The notes: generated by a model not told the origin, from the sequence alone. Shown: positions 24,892 to 36,071, counted from the first letter of the stretch. The stretch: DNA of 64,000 nucleotides from Zea mays (GCF_902167145.1 NC_050096.1:78984683-79048682); one strand, 5' to 3'. A program made the numbers and translations.

Positions 24892-25800
24892 GCCGCGCAG
24901 GGGCCGGGACGGAGGGAAGCGGGCTGACGCGCTGAGCCACCGCGTCGCCGCGTCGGTAGGCGGTGGGCCGCCGAGCCGAGGCTGCCAAGCTGGGCGAGCG
25001 ATTTTGGTGAGGGAGAGGCGACATGGGCATAGCCAGAGGACAGAGAGATGGTTTTTGGGAAGATGAATAGTGACTTGCGGCGGCTGGGCAACTTGCCCAC
25101 GCGTGCACGTCATGCGACCGTGCAGGCAGCGCGAGAGGTGGGCTTGGGGGCACGCTGGGCCAAATGGCCGAGATGGGCCAGTGTGGGGGCAACAGTTGCA
25201 GCTGCGCAGGGTGGGCCGAAGGGGAGGGCGCGCTGCTAGGCCGACCGAGCACGCTGGGCCGCGGAGGGATGCTGGCGTGGGGCAGCTGGGCCACGGGCAC
25301 GCGCAGCGGCCCAGGAGCGCGGGCAGGCCAAGGAGCACTGGGCCGGCCACGCGGCCAGCACGCGGGACTGGGCCGAGGGGATGGCTGGGCCACGGCTAGG
25401 GGAGCGGGCTAGCTGGGCCGCGCACCGGAGTGGGCCATGGCGGGGGGAGGAAGAGAGAGGACGGCCGGTTGGGCTAGGCTGCGGGGTGGCCTTTTCCTTT
25501 TCTTTTGTTTTTTTAATTTCTCTTTCTTCTCTTTTCTATTTCCTACTATTTCAAATTGAATTCCTTATTAAATGCATCCTCCACAAAATCACTCATCAAA
25601 TAAAATATGCTTTGGCATGATGCGATAATCAAAGCACTTCGGTTTTTAATTTACTAGGTTTACACATAGATATAAAGCAAAATAATTCCTCACTATTTAG
25701 GAAAAAGAAAAGAAAAGCAAGGAAAGGAGAGGGTAACACCTGAATTTGGTGGATATTAAGAAAGAAAATTTATACCCCAAATTCAGGGTGTTACAATTAG

Positions 25801-26232
25801 GGACTTGAGAGAGGGTGTTCTTGTGTTCTTTTGTTGCCCTTGTTGCTTGGCTTGGCCTTTTTCTTTTCTTACTCTTATTCTCAAGTGCTTTGTAAGCGAG
25901 GCAAGAGACACCAAGTGTGTGGTTGTCCTTGCGGGGTCTTAGTGACCCGTGAGATTAAGGAAGAAGGCTCACTCGGTCTAAGTGACCGTTTGAGAGAGGG
26001 AAAGGGTTGAAATAGACCCGGTCTTTGTGACCTCCTCAATGGGGACTAGGTTCTTTGGAACCGAACCTCGGTAAAATAAATCATCGTGTTCATTCGCCTT
26101 GATTCTTGTTGATTTGTTTTCCCCTCTCTTTCCGACTTGAATTTAATTCCAACGCTAACCCCGGCTTGTAGTGTGTGTTTAAAGTTATAAATATCAGGTT
26201 TCGCCTATTCACCCCCCTCTAGGCGACTTTCA
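25801..26232 (+). repeat. Element C 5' LTR, right part
   Basis: It continues the LTR after the D insertion and matches about 56393-56778 of the 3' LTR. It then includes the last about 45 bp (CACCCCCCTCTAGGCGACTTTCA region) that the 3' LTR has lost. Confidence 0.93.
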
Positions 26233-26234
26233 AT

Positions 26235-26247
26235 TGGTATCAGAGCC
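26235..26247 (+). promoter_or_regulatory. Element C primer-binding site
   Basis: TGGTATCAGAGCC follows the LTR end by two bases. It is complementary to initiator tRNA-Met, as in element A but without A's mismatch. Confidence 0.92.
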
Positions 26248-26281
26248 AGTGCTTCATTAAGAGTCTAACCAACTCGAAGTG

Positions 26282-28653
26282 ATGTCTGGAGATCACGCCA
26301 AGAGGGAGATCATGACCGGCGACAAGTCCGCAAGCTCGGGGAGGACTCTCTCAAGGGAGTCTGGCAACAAACATAAGGAGGAATTCTCTTCCTCCATTAA
26401 GTCGCATCGGAAAGGTAACAAGAAGAAGATGATGAAAAAGGTCGTCTACTACGAGACTGAGTCTTCATCACTCTCCACATCAAGCTCCGAGTCGTTTGTC
26501 GCTTCTAAGCACCATGAGCGCATGAAGTATAGTAAGATGCCTCTTCATTATCCCCGTATTTCAAAGCGTGCTCCATTACTTTCCGTTCCCCTAGGCAAAC
26601 CACCATACTTTAATGTTGAGGATTATTGTATGTGGAGTGATAAAACGAAAGCATATGGGACAATGTTGAATTTGGAGCGCAAGTACCTAAGATGGGGGAC
26701 AAAGACTACAAATCGGACGAGGTCGCCCAAATTAGGCACTTCAACTCTCAAGCCACGTCTATACTCCTCACCTCCTTGTGTCGAGAGGAGTATAACAAGG
26801 TGCAAGGGTTAAAGAGCGCCAAAGAAATTTGGGACGTCCTCAAAACCACGCACGAAGGGGACGAGGTGACCAAGATCACCAAGCGCAAGACGATCAAGGG
26901 GGAGCTTGGTAGATTCGTCCTCAACAAAGTGGAAGAGCCGCAAGCCATGTGCAACCGGCTCAAGACGATGGTCAACCAAGTGCGCAACCTCGGGAGCACC
27001 AAGTGGGATGACCATGAAATGGTCAAGGTTATTCTAAGATCCCTTGTTTTTCGCAATCCTACTCAAGTGCAATTAATTCATGGGGATCCTAGATATAAAC
27101 TAATGTCTCCCGAGGAAGTGATCTGCAAGTTTGTGAGCTTTGAGCTAATGATCAAAGTCTCCAAACACATCGTCAACTTGGAGCAAGGCGCCACCTCCAC
27201 ACCCGAGGTGCAACCTGTCGCATTCAAAGCAACGAAAGAACAGAAGAAGGAGTCTACATCAAGTAGGCTTCCAATCGACGCCTCCAAGCTCGACAACGAG
27301 AAAATGGCGCTCATCATCAAGAGCTTCCTCTAAATCCTCAAGCAAAGGAGAGGGAAGGACTACAAGTCCCGCTCCAATAAGGTGTGCTACCTGTGTGGTA
27401 AGTCCGGTCACTTTATTGCTAAATGTCCAATATCTAGTGAAAGTGACAGGGACGAAGACAAGAAGGGGAATAAGAAGGAGAAGAGGTACTACAAGAAGAA
27501 GGGCGGTGATGCCCACATATGTCAGGAATGGGACTCCGACGAGAGCTCCACCGACCCCTCCTCCGACGAGGACGTCGCCAACATCGCCATCAACAAGGGC
27601 CTCCTTTTCCCAACGTCGGCCACAACTGTCTTATGGCTAAGGACGGCAAAAAGAAGAAGGTACACTCTAGAGCCACCCCCAAATATACAACATCTAGTGA
27701 TGAGGGTAGCTCTAGTGATAGTGAAGATAATTTGATGTCTCTCTTTGCCAACCTTAGCATGGATCAAAAGAAAAAATTAAATGAATTAATTGAAGTCATT
27801 AATGAGAAGGATGAACTCTTGGATAGCCAAGAGGACTTCCCCATTAAAGAAAACAAAAAAATTGTTAAACTGAAAAATGCTTATGCTCAGGAAGTAGAAA
27901 AATGTGAACAATTAATTAAGGAGCTTAGCATTTGTCATGATTCAATTTCTAGTCTTAGAAATGAAAATGCTAGTTTAGTTTCTAAGATTGAAAAATTGAA
28001 TGTTTGCAATGATTCTATTTCGTGTCTTAGAGATGAGAATGATAGATTAAATGCTAAGATAGAAGAATTAAATGCTTGCAAACCATCTACATCTACTGTT
28101 GAGCATATTTCTATTTGTACTAGATGTAGAGATGTTAATATAGAAGCTATGGATGATCACATTGCCATGATTAAACAACAAAATGATCACATAGCTAAAT
28201 TAACTGCTAAAATTTCCGAGCATGAACTAGAAAATGAAAAGTTTAAATTTGCTAGAAGCATGCTTTATAATGGGAAACGCCCTGGGCATTAAGGATGACA
28301 TTGGTTTCCAACAGGGGAATAATGTCAAGCTTAATGCCCCTAAGAGATTGTCTAACTTTGTAAAGGGCAAGGCTCCCATGGTTCAGGATAGTGAGGGTTA
28401 CATTTTATATCCTGCAAACTATCCCGAACACAAAATTAGGAAGATTCATGCTAGGAAACCTCATACTGTTTCTCATTATGCATTTATGTATAAAAATGAG
28501 GCTTCTAGCTCTAGGCATACCACTCATGTTAAATTTCCTAGAAAGAAAATTCCTGCTGCATCAAATGAGCATAATGTTTCATTGAAGACTTTTGATGCAT
28601 CTTATGTTTTAACTAACAAATCAGGCAAAATAGTTGCCAAATATGTTGGGGAC
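26282..28653 (+). pseudogene. gag: Element C gag, frameshifted and interrupted by F
   Basis: It aligns with gag of element A from the start ATG at 26282. A deletion of about 28 bp near 26640 breaks the frame relative to A. UAA follows the gag domain at 27331-27333, at the same place as in A. The C-x2-C-x4-H-x4-C knuckle lies at about 27385-27426. A one-base loss near 27610 and a one-base gain near 28284 shift the frame again. The coiled-coil region spans about 27770-28260. Element F is inserted after GGGAC at 28649-28653; the last residues of gag resume at 36072 and end at UAA 36168-36170. It is inactive. Confidence 0.88.
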
Positions 28654-29318
28654 TGTTGGGGACTTGTTCTCAAATGCTATAAGTTAAGAACAAGGCAACA
28701 CAGAGAATGTTAAACGATAAAGTCCTTCGTCCTTCGAAGCATTATTCCCCTTAGGATATAACGATCTTCGAACGAAGGCCATGAAGGACGAACCTTCGTC
28801 ATCACAGTATACATTAATGAAAAACGAAGCATATGAAACATAAAAGATAGCATGAATAATCATATAACATCATTCATTTTAACTTTATTATATCATCATA
28901 AAGAAATAGAAACAATATCGAATTATAAATGTACCTTCGGCTTGGAAGGAGATGAAAATACAAGTGTGACGCAAAAGCAAATGCCAAGTCAGCGTGAACA
29001 GTACGGGGGTACTGTTCACCTATTTATAGGCACGGGGTACAACCCATACAAAATTACATACATGCCCTTTACATTTGGTGATAATTCTATAGCATTCTAT
29101 CGAGGTCCAAATGGCCTTTTCATCTTTAAGTCGGTTCCCTTTTCTGCGAACATGCCGAAGCTTTCCTGCTTCACAGCTTCGGCACTGTGTCAACCTTCGT
29201 ATCTTTTGAGCTTCTCCCTTTCTGATACAAGTCCGAAGATACCTGTTCACACATTATACTCCAGAAACATTGTTAAATCATGTTTTTGAGGACCTTCGGA
29301 AGCCGAAGGCCCCCAACA
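28654..29318 (-). repeat. Element F 3' LTR
   Basis: On the plus strand it begins TGTTGGGGACTTG and ends CCCCCAACA; the minus strand is the sense. The LTR TATA (CCTATAAATAGG on minus) is at about 29028-29039, in the same context as solo LTR B. Confidence 0.95.
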
Positions 29319-29467
29319 GTAGCCCCTCGCAATATTAATTTGTTAATAAATTTAGATTGCGACATGGACGAAGGCTTTAAGCCGAAGGTCCGAAAAAACA
29401 CCTTCCCTTTGCTAGAATAGCAACATTCACTGACAGGCGGGACCTTTCAATTTTTACCGCATCAAGC

Positions 29468-29476
29468 ATATAAATA
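29468..29476 (+). promoter_or_regulatory. TATA box for the antisense gene of element F
   Basis: CATATAAATAAG on the plus strand lies about 150 bp upstream of the antisense ATG (29619), just inside the LTR. It is placed and oriented to drive transcription opposite to the retrotransposon and is separate from the LTR promoter. Inferred from sequence only. Confidence 0.6.
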
Positions 29477-31729
29477 AGAGCATACCGCGAGCTCATTTGG
29501 TACGCTTTCTTGCCACTTTCTCTCGCTCGCTCGATTTTTAGCTTTTGCGCGCTAAGATTCCCTGTGTCTTTAGTTTTAAAGCTTCGGCATTGAAAATAGT
29601 TTTTTAGTGTTTCCGAAGATGTCTGGAGACAAGAAAGCTGTTACTGAGGCGAAACTGTCTCTTGATGAGGAAAAAAAACCTGGGGTTTCTTATAGCGATG
29701 TCGAAGACAAACACGGAAAAAATCACCAAGGAAATTCTGGAAGGCTTGTCTGAAGATACTGGTGACAGTGACAGTTTTGATGTAGATAGTGGCGGTGAAG
29801 ACTCCGAAGATCGCCCCTGGCGACCAAGTCATGCGGTTTTCGGCAAATCAGCTATCAAAGAAAACCATCTTGCCAATTTGAGGGGAAGGTATTTCCGGGA
29901 TCTGTCCATTGTGAGGGCTGACGAAGGGGAAAAGACTTGTCCACACCCTGAAGAAAATGAAGTTGTGGTGTACCGAAGCTTTTTGAAAGCTGGATTGCGA
30001 TTCCCCTTGAGCAGCTTCGTCGTGGAGGTGTTGAAAATCTTCGAAGTCTATCTTCATCAACTTACTCCAGAGGCGATTATAAGGCTAAATATCTTCGTGT
30101 GGGCCACGAGAAGCCAAGGTCTGAAGCCTGACGCAAGAAGCTTCTGCAATATACATGAATTATTATATGAAACAAAGCCTTGGGGCAAAGAACAGTACCA
30201 CAATAACTTTGGCTGCTACAGTTTCGTCTCTCGGTCCGGGGCAAGCTGTCCCGTACCAACCTTTCGGAAGAGATGGCCCGGGGATTGGATGACAGAATGG
30301 TTTTATGTGAAGAATGACCTATCAGCACGAGAAGACATCAAAGGTATAATCATGCGTCCTATTTGGCAAAGCTTCGGCCTTCGGAGGCCGAAGGTGGAAA
30401 TGAATGAAGCTGCCGAAGAATGCCAGAGGGCCTTCGGCGTCATCTGCTCTTTTATTGGAACAAGAGATTTAGTACAAGAACATATTGCCTTCCGGGTGTG
30501 GCCGCTTGCGGAGAAATGGGAAATGCCTCAAGAAACTATAAAAGAGACCGACGAAGGTGGGCTTGTGAGACTGAAGTACACCTTCAAGTTTGGAGATAAA
30601 TTTACTGAGCCAGATGACGACTGGCTAAAGAGTATTGAAAATTTAAGTGACGAATTGCTTGGTGCTTATTCGAAGGCCGAAGATACGGCGATGTCAGCAG
30701 CCTTCGGAGGCCAAAAAAAAGAAGAGGCTGAATCGGGTATTTGATGCAATTGGGTTTGTTTACCCTGACTATTGCTACCCCGTCCGAAGACAGAAAAGGA
30801 AGAACATAACTTCTGCAAAAGAAGCTGCAACTGCTCCTAGCGAGCCAGAGCCTGAAAGAAAGAAAATAAAAGTCCTCACTCACCGGCCGCGTTATATCGA
30901 ACCAGCTTCGGTGCCGGAGTTTACCGAGAAATCTTCTTCGGTTACCGAGGCTGAAAAGCCAACTAGACCAGTCATGCCACCTGCAGCTGCAGGGATAACC
31001 GAAACGGCGAAAAAGATAGAACTAGAAGAACCGAAGGTTTCGCTGCCAGAAACCAAAGAAATGGCCGAAGCGCTATCCACAGAAAAAATTGCAGAAGTGG
31101 AAAAACCAACTGAAGAAAAAGTACCAGAAATTGTGAGTCCTGCAGCAAATGTTGAGACAACAAAAAATCAAAAAGCGCCAGCAGTGACTCCAAAAAGAAG
31201 AAGAATGGCGAATGTGCTAGATGTACTAGAAACAATTAAGACTTCAAGCACACCTCCGAAGAAGACTGTTGTTACTCCTGAAACAACAGCTGAAATTTCT
31301 GGTTCTACAGCTCCAGGGCAAGAAATTGAAGCCGAAGCTGGGCCTTCAGAGCCCGCAAAGGCAAAAACCTTGGAAAGTGAGGCAGAAAAAATAACAAAGC
31401 CAACCTTTGCTGAAGAAACTGGTGTTGTTACCCCCGAAGCATCCTCCAAAATTCGTGATTATATTTTTCGTCATGCTTCAGGGAAAAAATTATCAGAAAA
31501 AGAAGAACAAGAGGCCCAACACTATGCCCAAAAGTTGAAATATCCAAAGGGGGCGTTGATATTTAATGGCAGTGGAGAAGAAGATTTCTTGTATTGTCTC
31601 CCCGACAGCAAAGAAATTTCTGCCTGTCGGGAGATGAGCAGAAGCTTCGGATTCCCAACTTTAGAAGACGGACTTTCGGTGCTGTCAAAAAACGATCTGG
31701 CTGACAGTCTAGCTTACAACAGTTTAAAG

Positions 31730-31819
31730 GTGGGACAAATGGAATTCTTGTATTTTTTATCGAGTTCAAAATTTTTCGTTTGCTTAAAACTATTGACACA
31801 GACATGCTCCTGTTTGCAG
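31730..31819 (+). other. Predicted intron 1 of the antisense gene
   Basis: The donor is AAG|GTGGGA and the acceptor is a T-rich tract ending TGTTTGCAG|GG. The 90-bp segment is AT-rich and reads as hydrophobic, atypical residues (FLYFLSSSKFF) inside an otherwise charged coiled-coil protein. Removal keeps the frame. Confidence 0.6.
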
Positions 31820-32612
31820 GGCCTGATGCTCAGCAATGCCCTCAGGGCACAGAAAGATGCTGAAGACGAAGGTTGTACTATAGCCCTGAGCAACCTTCGT
31901 TCCGAAGTAATTGAACTGAGGAACGAAGGTCTCGAAAAAGACAAAATATTATACTCATTAATAGATAAAATAAAGGAGGACGAAGCTGCTTTTAAAAGTC
32001 AAGCTGAAGCTCAGAAACGCGAAATTGAAGACCTTCGGAAACAACTGGCCAGAGCCAAAGAAGAACGTATACTTGAAGAAACAAAGCGTGAACTCAGCGA
32101 TCAATGGGCAGATCACCTAGAAGTGACTGTTGAAGAGCTTCGTTCATCCAAAAAGAGATGCTACAATAAATCTATAGATTGCGTTAAAAAATTAAAGGCT
32201 AGCTTCGCCAAGGTCGGCGCATTCTCAAGTGAAGAAAACTTTTCGAGAGGCAATCCCGAAGGTGTCATTGAATGGATTGACCATGAAGCTGAAGACTTCG
32301 AAGAAATTTTAAATAGCCGAGGAGATATATGTGCCTTCTCTGGCGCCAGAGGGATTGCCACCATCTTAGAGAAGAAGGGCTGCGAACATGTAAAAATTTT
32401 AGCACAGTCCGAAGCTGCCTTGTCCTATGAAGATACAAGAGATCCCTCGGCCGAAGCTAGCATAATTGGTGGAAAGTTTTTTACCGATATCTGGGATAAT
32501 GGTGGCCGAGGAATGGCCGGAGAAATTATTCGAAGAAGTGAAAAGGGCATTCATGATGCTAGAGAAGTAGCTGAGGCTGCTGAAAAGAGCGCAGAGGCCG
32601 AAGGTCAATTAG

Positions 32613-32708
32613 GTATTAAATAATAGTTTTTATCGTGTTGTAATCTTAGGCTTTAAGATTTGTTTGCAACTTGTAACAGCAAAGCAGCCGTGTCCTGTCC
32701 TTCCTCAG
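32613..32708 (+). other. Predicted intron 2 of the antisense gene
   Basis: The donor is TTAG|GTATTAAAT and the acceptor CCTTCCTCAG|AT; length 96 bp. It contains an in-frame UAA (32621-32623). Splicing joins it in phase to an exon of acidic, Ala-rich helix-like sequence ending at 32842. The intron hypothesis explains both the premature stop and the conserved-looking downstream frame. Confidence 0.65.
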
Positions 32709-33335
32709 ATCCTACTGAAGTATCTCCGGGTGCACGGCCTAAGGGTGACGATGAGATTAAAAAGATGGCTGAAGCTATTATGGATGAAGTTGTCGATCGA
32801 CTGTTGAACGAAGCTGCAGAAGTGGTACTTAGGGAAGACTAGATGCTATTGTAAAAACATTTTAAATGTAACATATGTAATATCTTGTAATCCTGTATGT
32901 AACATATTTGTTTTATTTCTCTTTATGGTTCAATTCTTTACGATGCATGAAACTTTTCATACATACCTTTTTTGAGTCTTTGGCGAAAAAACACCTTCCC
33001 TTCTTTTCATGCTTCGTGAAGAAAAATTTCTATGTATCACAACAATGTCCATAGTGCTCAGATGAAGAATATCCAAGCTTCGTGAAAACATTCTCCGAAG
33101 CTATACTCCGAAGATGAAGATTGTGTCTCCTTGTGACAACACGATTTTCACTCTTTCAAAGCATACTTCCGAAGATCAATATTGTGTCCCCTTCTTGTGC
33201 CATATGCAACATGATGTATGATGCTCATGCTATGCAAAATGATGTGATGATGTTATGTTATGTAGATGACATTTGTTCCGAAAGATACACACATATCCCC
33301 ACACAATATTTTTGTATCAGCGCTGATTCTTCGCT

Positions 33336-33540
33336 GTAAGCTCTGCATTCCCTTAGGAACGTCTTTGGAGCTTCTTCGCCTTTTACTTAGGCGGTATAAG
33401 CTCTGCATTCCCTTAGGAACGTCTTTGGAGCTTCTTCGCCTTTTACTTAGGCGGTATAAGCTCTGCATTCCCTTAGGAACGTCTTTGGAGCTTCTTCGCC
33501 TTTTACTTAGGCGGTATAAGCTCTGCATTCCCTTAGGAAC
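33336..33540. repeat. 60-bp tandem repeat in element F
   Basis: Three identical 60-bp units (33361-33420, 33421-33480, 33481-33540) are preceded by a partial unit. They lie between the end of the antisense gene and the end of gag, in the 1 kb (32843-33809) that otherwise holds no gene and where pol would be expected. Confidence 0.95.
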
Positions 33541-33809
33541 GACTTTGGAGCAGAAAACTTACACTGCGCTCCCTTCGGAACGACTTTTTGTGACTTCGTC
33601 AGACTTACTCTGCGTTCCTTAGAACGACTTGTTATTGCTTCGAAGAATTTTCGATAGTCCGAAGGTCCTTTTTATTATCACAAACCTGTGAAGAAAACAT
33701 ATTTTTCTTGTAGGAATCAACGAAACTAATTACATGAAACCTAAACAATGTTCTTTATTACAGAAAATAAAACTGAATGAAAAAGATTGCTATTAAGGTA
33801 GGATATTTG

Positions 33810-35327
33810 TCAATAGATGTGCTTTGATTCTGGCACGGTGCTGTTGACCGTGCGAGCTTCGGACTGTTCTCTGAAGTCCCTTTGATGTGGAGCATATTGG
33901 CTCCCTTCTGGCTGCTGGCCCTGTTGCAACGGAGGTGGAGGCGGAGGCTGTTGCCAGGAAGCTTGAGGCTGACTCGCCGAAGCAGCAGAGACTGCAGGAT
34001 GGTTGCCCACATATTCTGGGATGTAGGGCGAATGATACGAAGCTGTATGCATAACCTGCTTCGGCTGGGCTTGTTGTGCTGCTGCTTCAGCTATTTCCTT
34101 TTGCTTCTGTATAGTGACATGGCACATCCTGGTAGTATGGCCTTTGTTCTCACCGCAGAATAAGCAAAAGATTCTTCTCGGTTGATCACCAAATCTTCCT
34201 CCGAAGCCCCTGGCGCCTCTGCCTCTTGGAGCTGGTGGCCGGAATGAGCTTTGCTGTTGACCAGAAGCCTGTGAGGAGCATTGTGGCCTCTGCTGTTGGC
34301 TTCCTCTGTCATCATTTTGTGTGGAATTGTGAATTGATCTCACATGCCTCGGGTAAAATCTTCCTCCGAAGCCCCTGGTCATTTCAGAAAACCTGAAAGC
34401 CTCCTCCCTCCTTTGGCGAAAATCATTGTCGGCCCGAATGTATTCATCCATTTTCTGGAGAAGCTTCTCCAAAGTTTGAGGAGGCTTCCTGGCGAAGTAC
34501 TGAGCTGACGGACCTGGCCGAAGCCCCTTGATCATGGCCTCGATGACAATTTCATTGGGCACCGTTGGTGCCTGTGCCCTCAGACGCAAGAACCTTCGGA
34601 CATATGCCTGAAGGTATTCTTCGTGGTCCTGAGTGCACTGGAACAGAGCCTGAGCAGTGACCGGCTTCGTCTGAAATCCTTGAAAGCTGGTTAACAACAA
34701 ATCCTTCAGCTTCTGCCATGAAGTGATCGTTCCTGGTCGAAGGGAAGAATACCAGGTTTGAGCAACACTTCTGACAGCCATAACGAAAGATTTGGCCATG
34801 ACTGAAGCATTGCCACCATACGAAGACACTGTTGCTTCGTAGCTCATCAAAAACTGCTTCGGGTCTGAGTGGCCATCAAATACGGGGAGCTGAGGCGGCT
34901 TGTAGGACGGAGGCCAAGGTGTAGCCTGTAACTCAGCGGACAGGGGAGAAGCATCATCAAAAACAAAATTCCCATGATGGAAATTGTCATACCAGTCATC
35001 TTCGTTGGGAAAGCCCTCCTGATGAAGGTCTTGATGCTGAGGCCTTCGGTGTTGCTCATCCTGAGCAAGATGACGAACTTCTTCAGAGGCTTCATCTATC
35101 TGCCTCTGCAGTTCAACTAGCCTGGCCATCTTCTCCTTCTTGCGTTGAACCTGCTGCTGAAGGATTTCCAGATTTTGAATCTCCTGATCTAGATCATCCT
35201 CCGGAGGTGTTGGACTGGTAGCCTTCCTCTTCTGGCTTCGTGCCTCTCTAAGAGAAAGGACGTCTTGATTGGGGTCCAGCGGCTACAGCGTGCCAGCCCC
35301 TGGTGCTGAAGCCTTCTTCGGCGGCAT
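33810..35327 (-). CDS. gag: Element F gag (Ty3/gypsy), one in-frame UAG near the start
   Basis: The frame runs from the ATG at 35327, about 55 bp from the PBS, to the stop at 33810. A UAG lies at 35283-35285 (codon 15), and the next Met is at 35129, giving 439 aa. A Glu/Gln-rich N-terminal helix is followed by a retrotransposon gag domain (about 34880-34400: FLMSYEATV, AQTWYSSLRPG, YVRRFLRLRAQ). An Arg/Gly-rich region and a zinc knuckle C-x2-C-x5-H-x4-C (CLFCGENKGH, near 34160) come next, then a Gln/Pro-rich tail. No protease follows. Gag could package the element RNA, with enzymes supplied by a related autonomous element. The UAG may be a CAG-to-TAG change. Confidence 0.88.
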
Positions 35328-35382
35328 GACGAAGGTGATGCTTGCCGAAGATGTCAAAAAGCTCAAGAAATGGAAGTGAGTT

Positions 35383-35400
35383 CACCGGAGGTGGGCGCCA
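35383..35400 (-). promoter_or_regulatory. Element F primer-binding site
   Basis: On the minus strand TGGCGCCCACCTCCGGTG follows the right LTR after one base. It is a gypsy-type PBS beginning TGGCGCC and fixes the minus orientation. Confidence 0.8.
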
Positions 35401-35401
35401 A

Positions 35402-36066
35402 TGTTGGGGACTTGTTCTCAAATGCTATAAGTTAAGAACAAGGCAACACAGAGAATGTTAAACGATAAAGTCCTTCGTCCTTCGAAGCATTATTCCCCTT
35501 AGGATATAACGATCTTCGAACGAAGGCCATGAAGGACGAACCTTCGTCATCACAGTATACATTAATGAAAAACGAAGCATATGAAACATAAAAGATAGCA
35601 TGAATAATCATATAACATCATTCATTTTAACTTTATTATATCATCATAAAGAAATAGAAACAATATCGAATTATAAATGTACCTTCGGCTTGGAAGGAGA
35701 TGAAAATACAAGTGTGACGCAAAAGCAAATGCCAAGTCAGCGTGAACAGTACGGGAGTACTGTTCACCTATTTATAGGCACGGGGTACAACCCATACAAA
35801 ATTACATACATGCCCTTTACATTTGGTGATAATTCTATAGCATTCTATCGAGGTCCAAATGGCCTTTTCATCTTTAAGTCGGTTCCCTTTTCTGCGAACA
35901 TGCCGAAGCTTTCCTGCTTCACAGCTTCGGCACTGTGTCAACCTTCGTATCTTTTGAGCTTCTCCCTTTCTGATACAAGTCCGAAGATACCTGTTCACAC
36001 ATTATACTCCAGAAACATTATTAAATCATGTTTTTGAGGACCTTCGGAAGCCGAAGGCCCCCAACT
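35402..36066 (-). repeat. Element F 5' LTR
   Basis: It is 665 bp and identical to the left LTR except for an A/G near 35756, an A/G near 36019 and the last base (CAACT instead of CAACA). TSD GGGAC follows. Confidence 0.95.
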
Positions 36067-36071
36067 GGGAC

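Larger units (their letters stand above)
12305..25795. mobile_element. Element D: solo long LTR (Del/Tekay-like), containing element E
   Basis: The unit starts TGTCACACCCGG (12305), ends GGGTGTTACA (25795) and is flanked by ATTAG on both sides (12300-12304 and 25796-25800). Without nested element E it is about 4.02 kb (12305-15428 plus 24897-25795). I see no second LTR, PBS or coding region, so a solo LTR is the simplest reading; an internally deleted element is an alternative. Composition alternates between AT-rich stretches and CG-dense ones (14036-14095, 14340-14540, 14850-15090, 25080-25480). The Del/Tekay label rests on end sequences and length only. Confidence 0.7.
29619..32842 (+). pseudogene. 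Antisense gene in element F (Transposase_28 / 'putative gypsy type transposon' family), three exons
   Basis: The gene starts at ATG 29619 (MSGDKK...). Its N-terminal half (about 29880-30600) resembles the plant 'putative gypsy type transposon' domain (PF04195, recalled, not searched). A Lys/Glu/Pro-rich middle (30780-31440) and a coiled-coil C-terminal part (31830-32600) follow. Two introns are predicted, 31730-31819 (90 bp) and 32613-32708 (96 bp, containing a stop); both keep the frame, and the last exon ends at 32842. Two A8 runs (29671-29678 and 30713-30720) each shift the frame by one base in the same sense, so this copy is broken unless slippage occurs. Antisense accessory ORFs are known in Tat-lineage elements; their function is unknown. 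Confidence 0.72.
28654..36066 (-). mobile_element. Element F: pol-less Ty3/gypsy (Tat-like) element with antisense gene
   Basis: Two 665-bp LTRs flank a 6.1 kb interior; the TSD is GGGAC (28649-28653 and 36067-36071). The PBS lies left of the right LTR and a polypurine tract (GCGAGGGGCTAC on minus) lies right of the left LTR, so the element reads minus. The sense strand encodes only Gag. The opposite strand carries a promoter and an intron-bearing gene. RT, RNase H and integrase are absent, so the element is non-autonomous. The LTRs differ at 3 of 665 positions (one is the terminal A to T), so it is a recent insertion. The Tat-like label rests on PBS, PPT and antisense gene content; I do not name the maize family. 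Confidence 0.92.

Noticed and set aside
24850..25412. Several overlapping 80-168 aa ORFs in the right part of D
   Set aside because: GC-rich LTR sequence with ORFs on both strands and no domain; noncoding LTR is the simpler reading.
28852..29289. 145-aa ORF in both LTRs of F
   Set aside because: Identical because the LTRs are identical; it spans the LTR promoter on the opposite strand and has no domain.
33336..33540. CRISPR-like array of direct repeats
   Set aside because: Units are contiguous with no unique spacers, and this is plant nuclear DNA.
33253..33622. 20-residue repeat ORFs at the 60-bp array of F
   Set aside because: The repeat length is a multiple of three, so any open frame is extended artificially.
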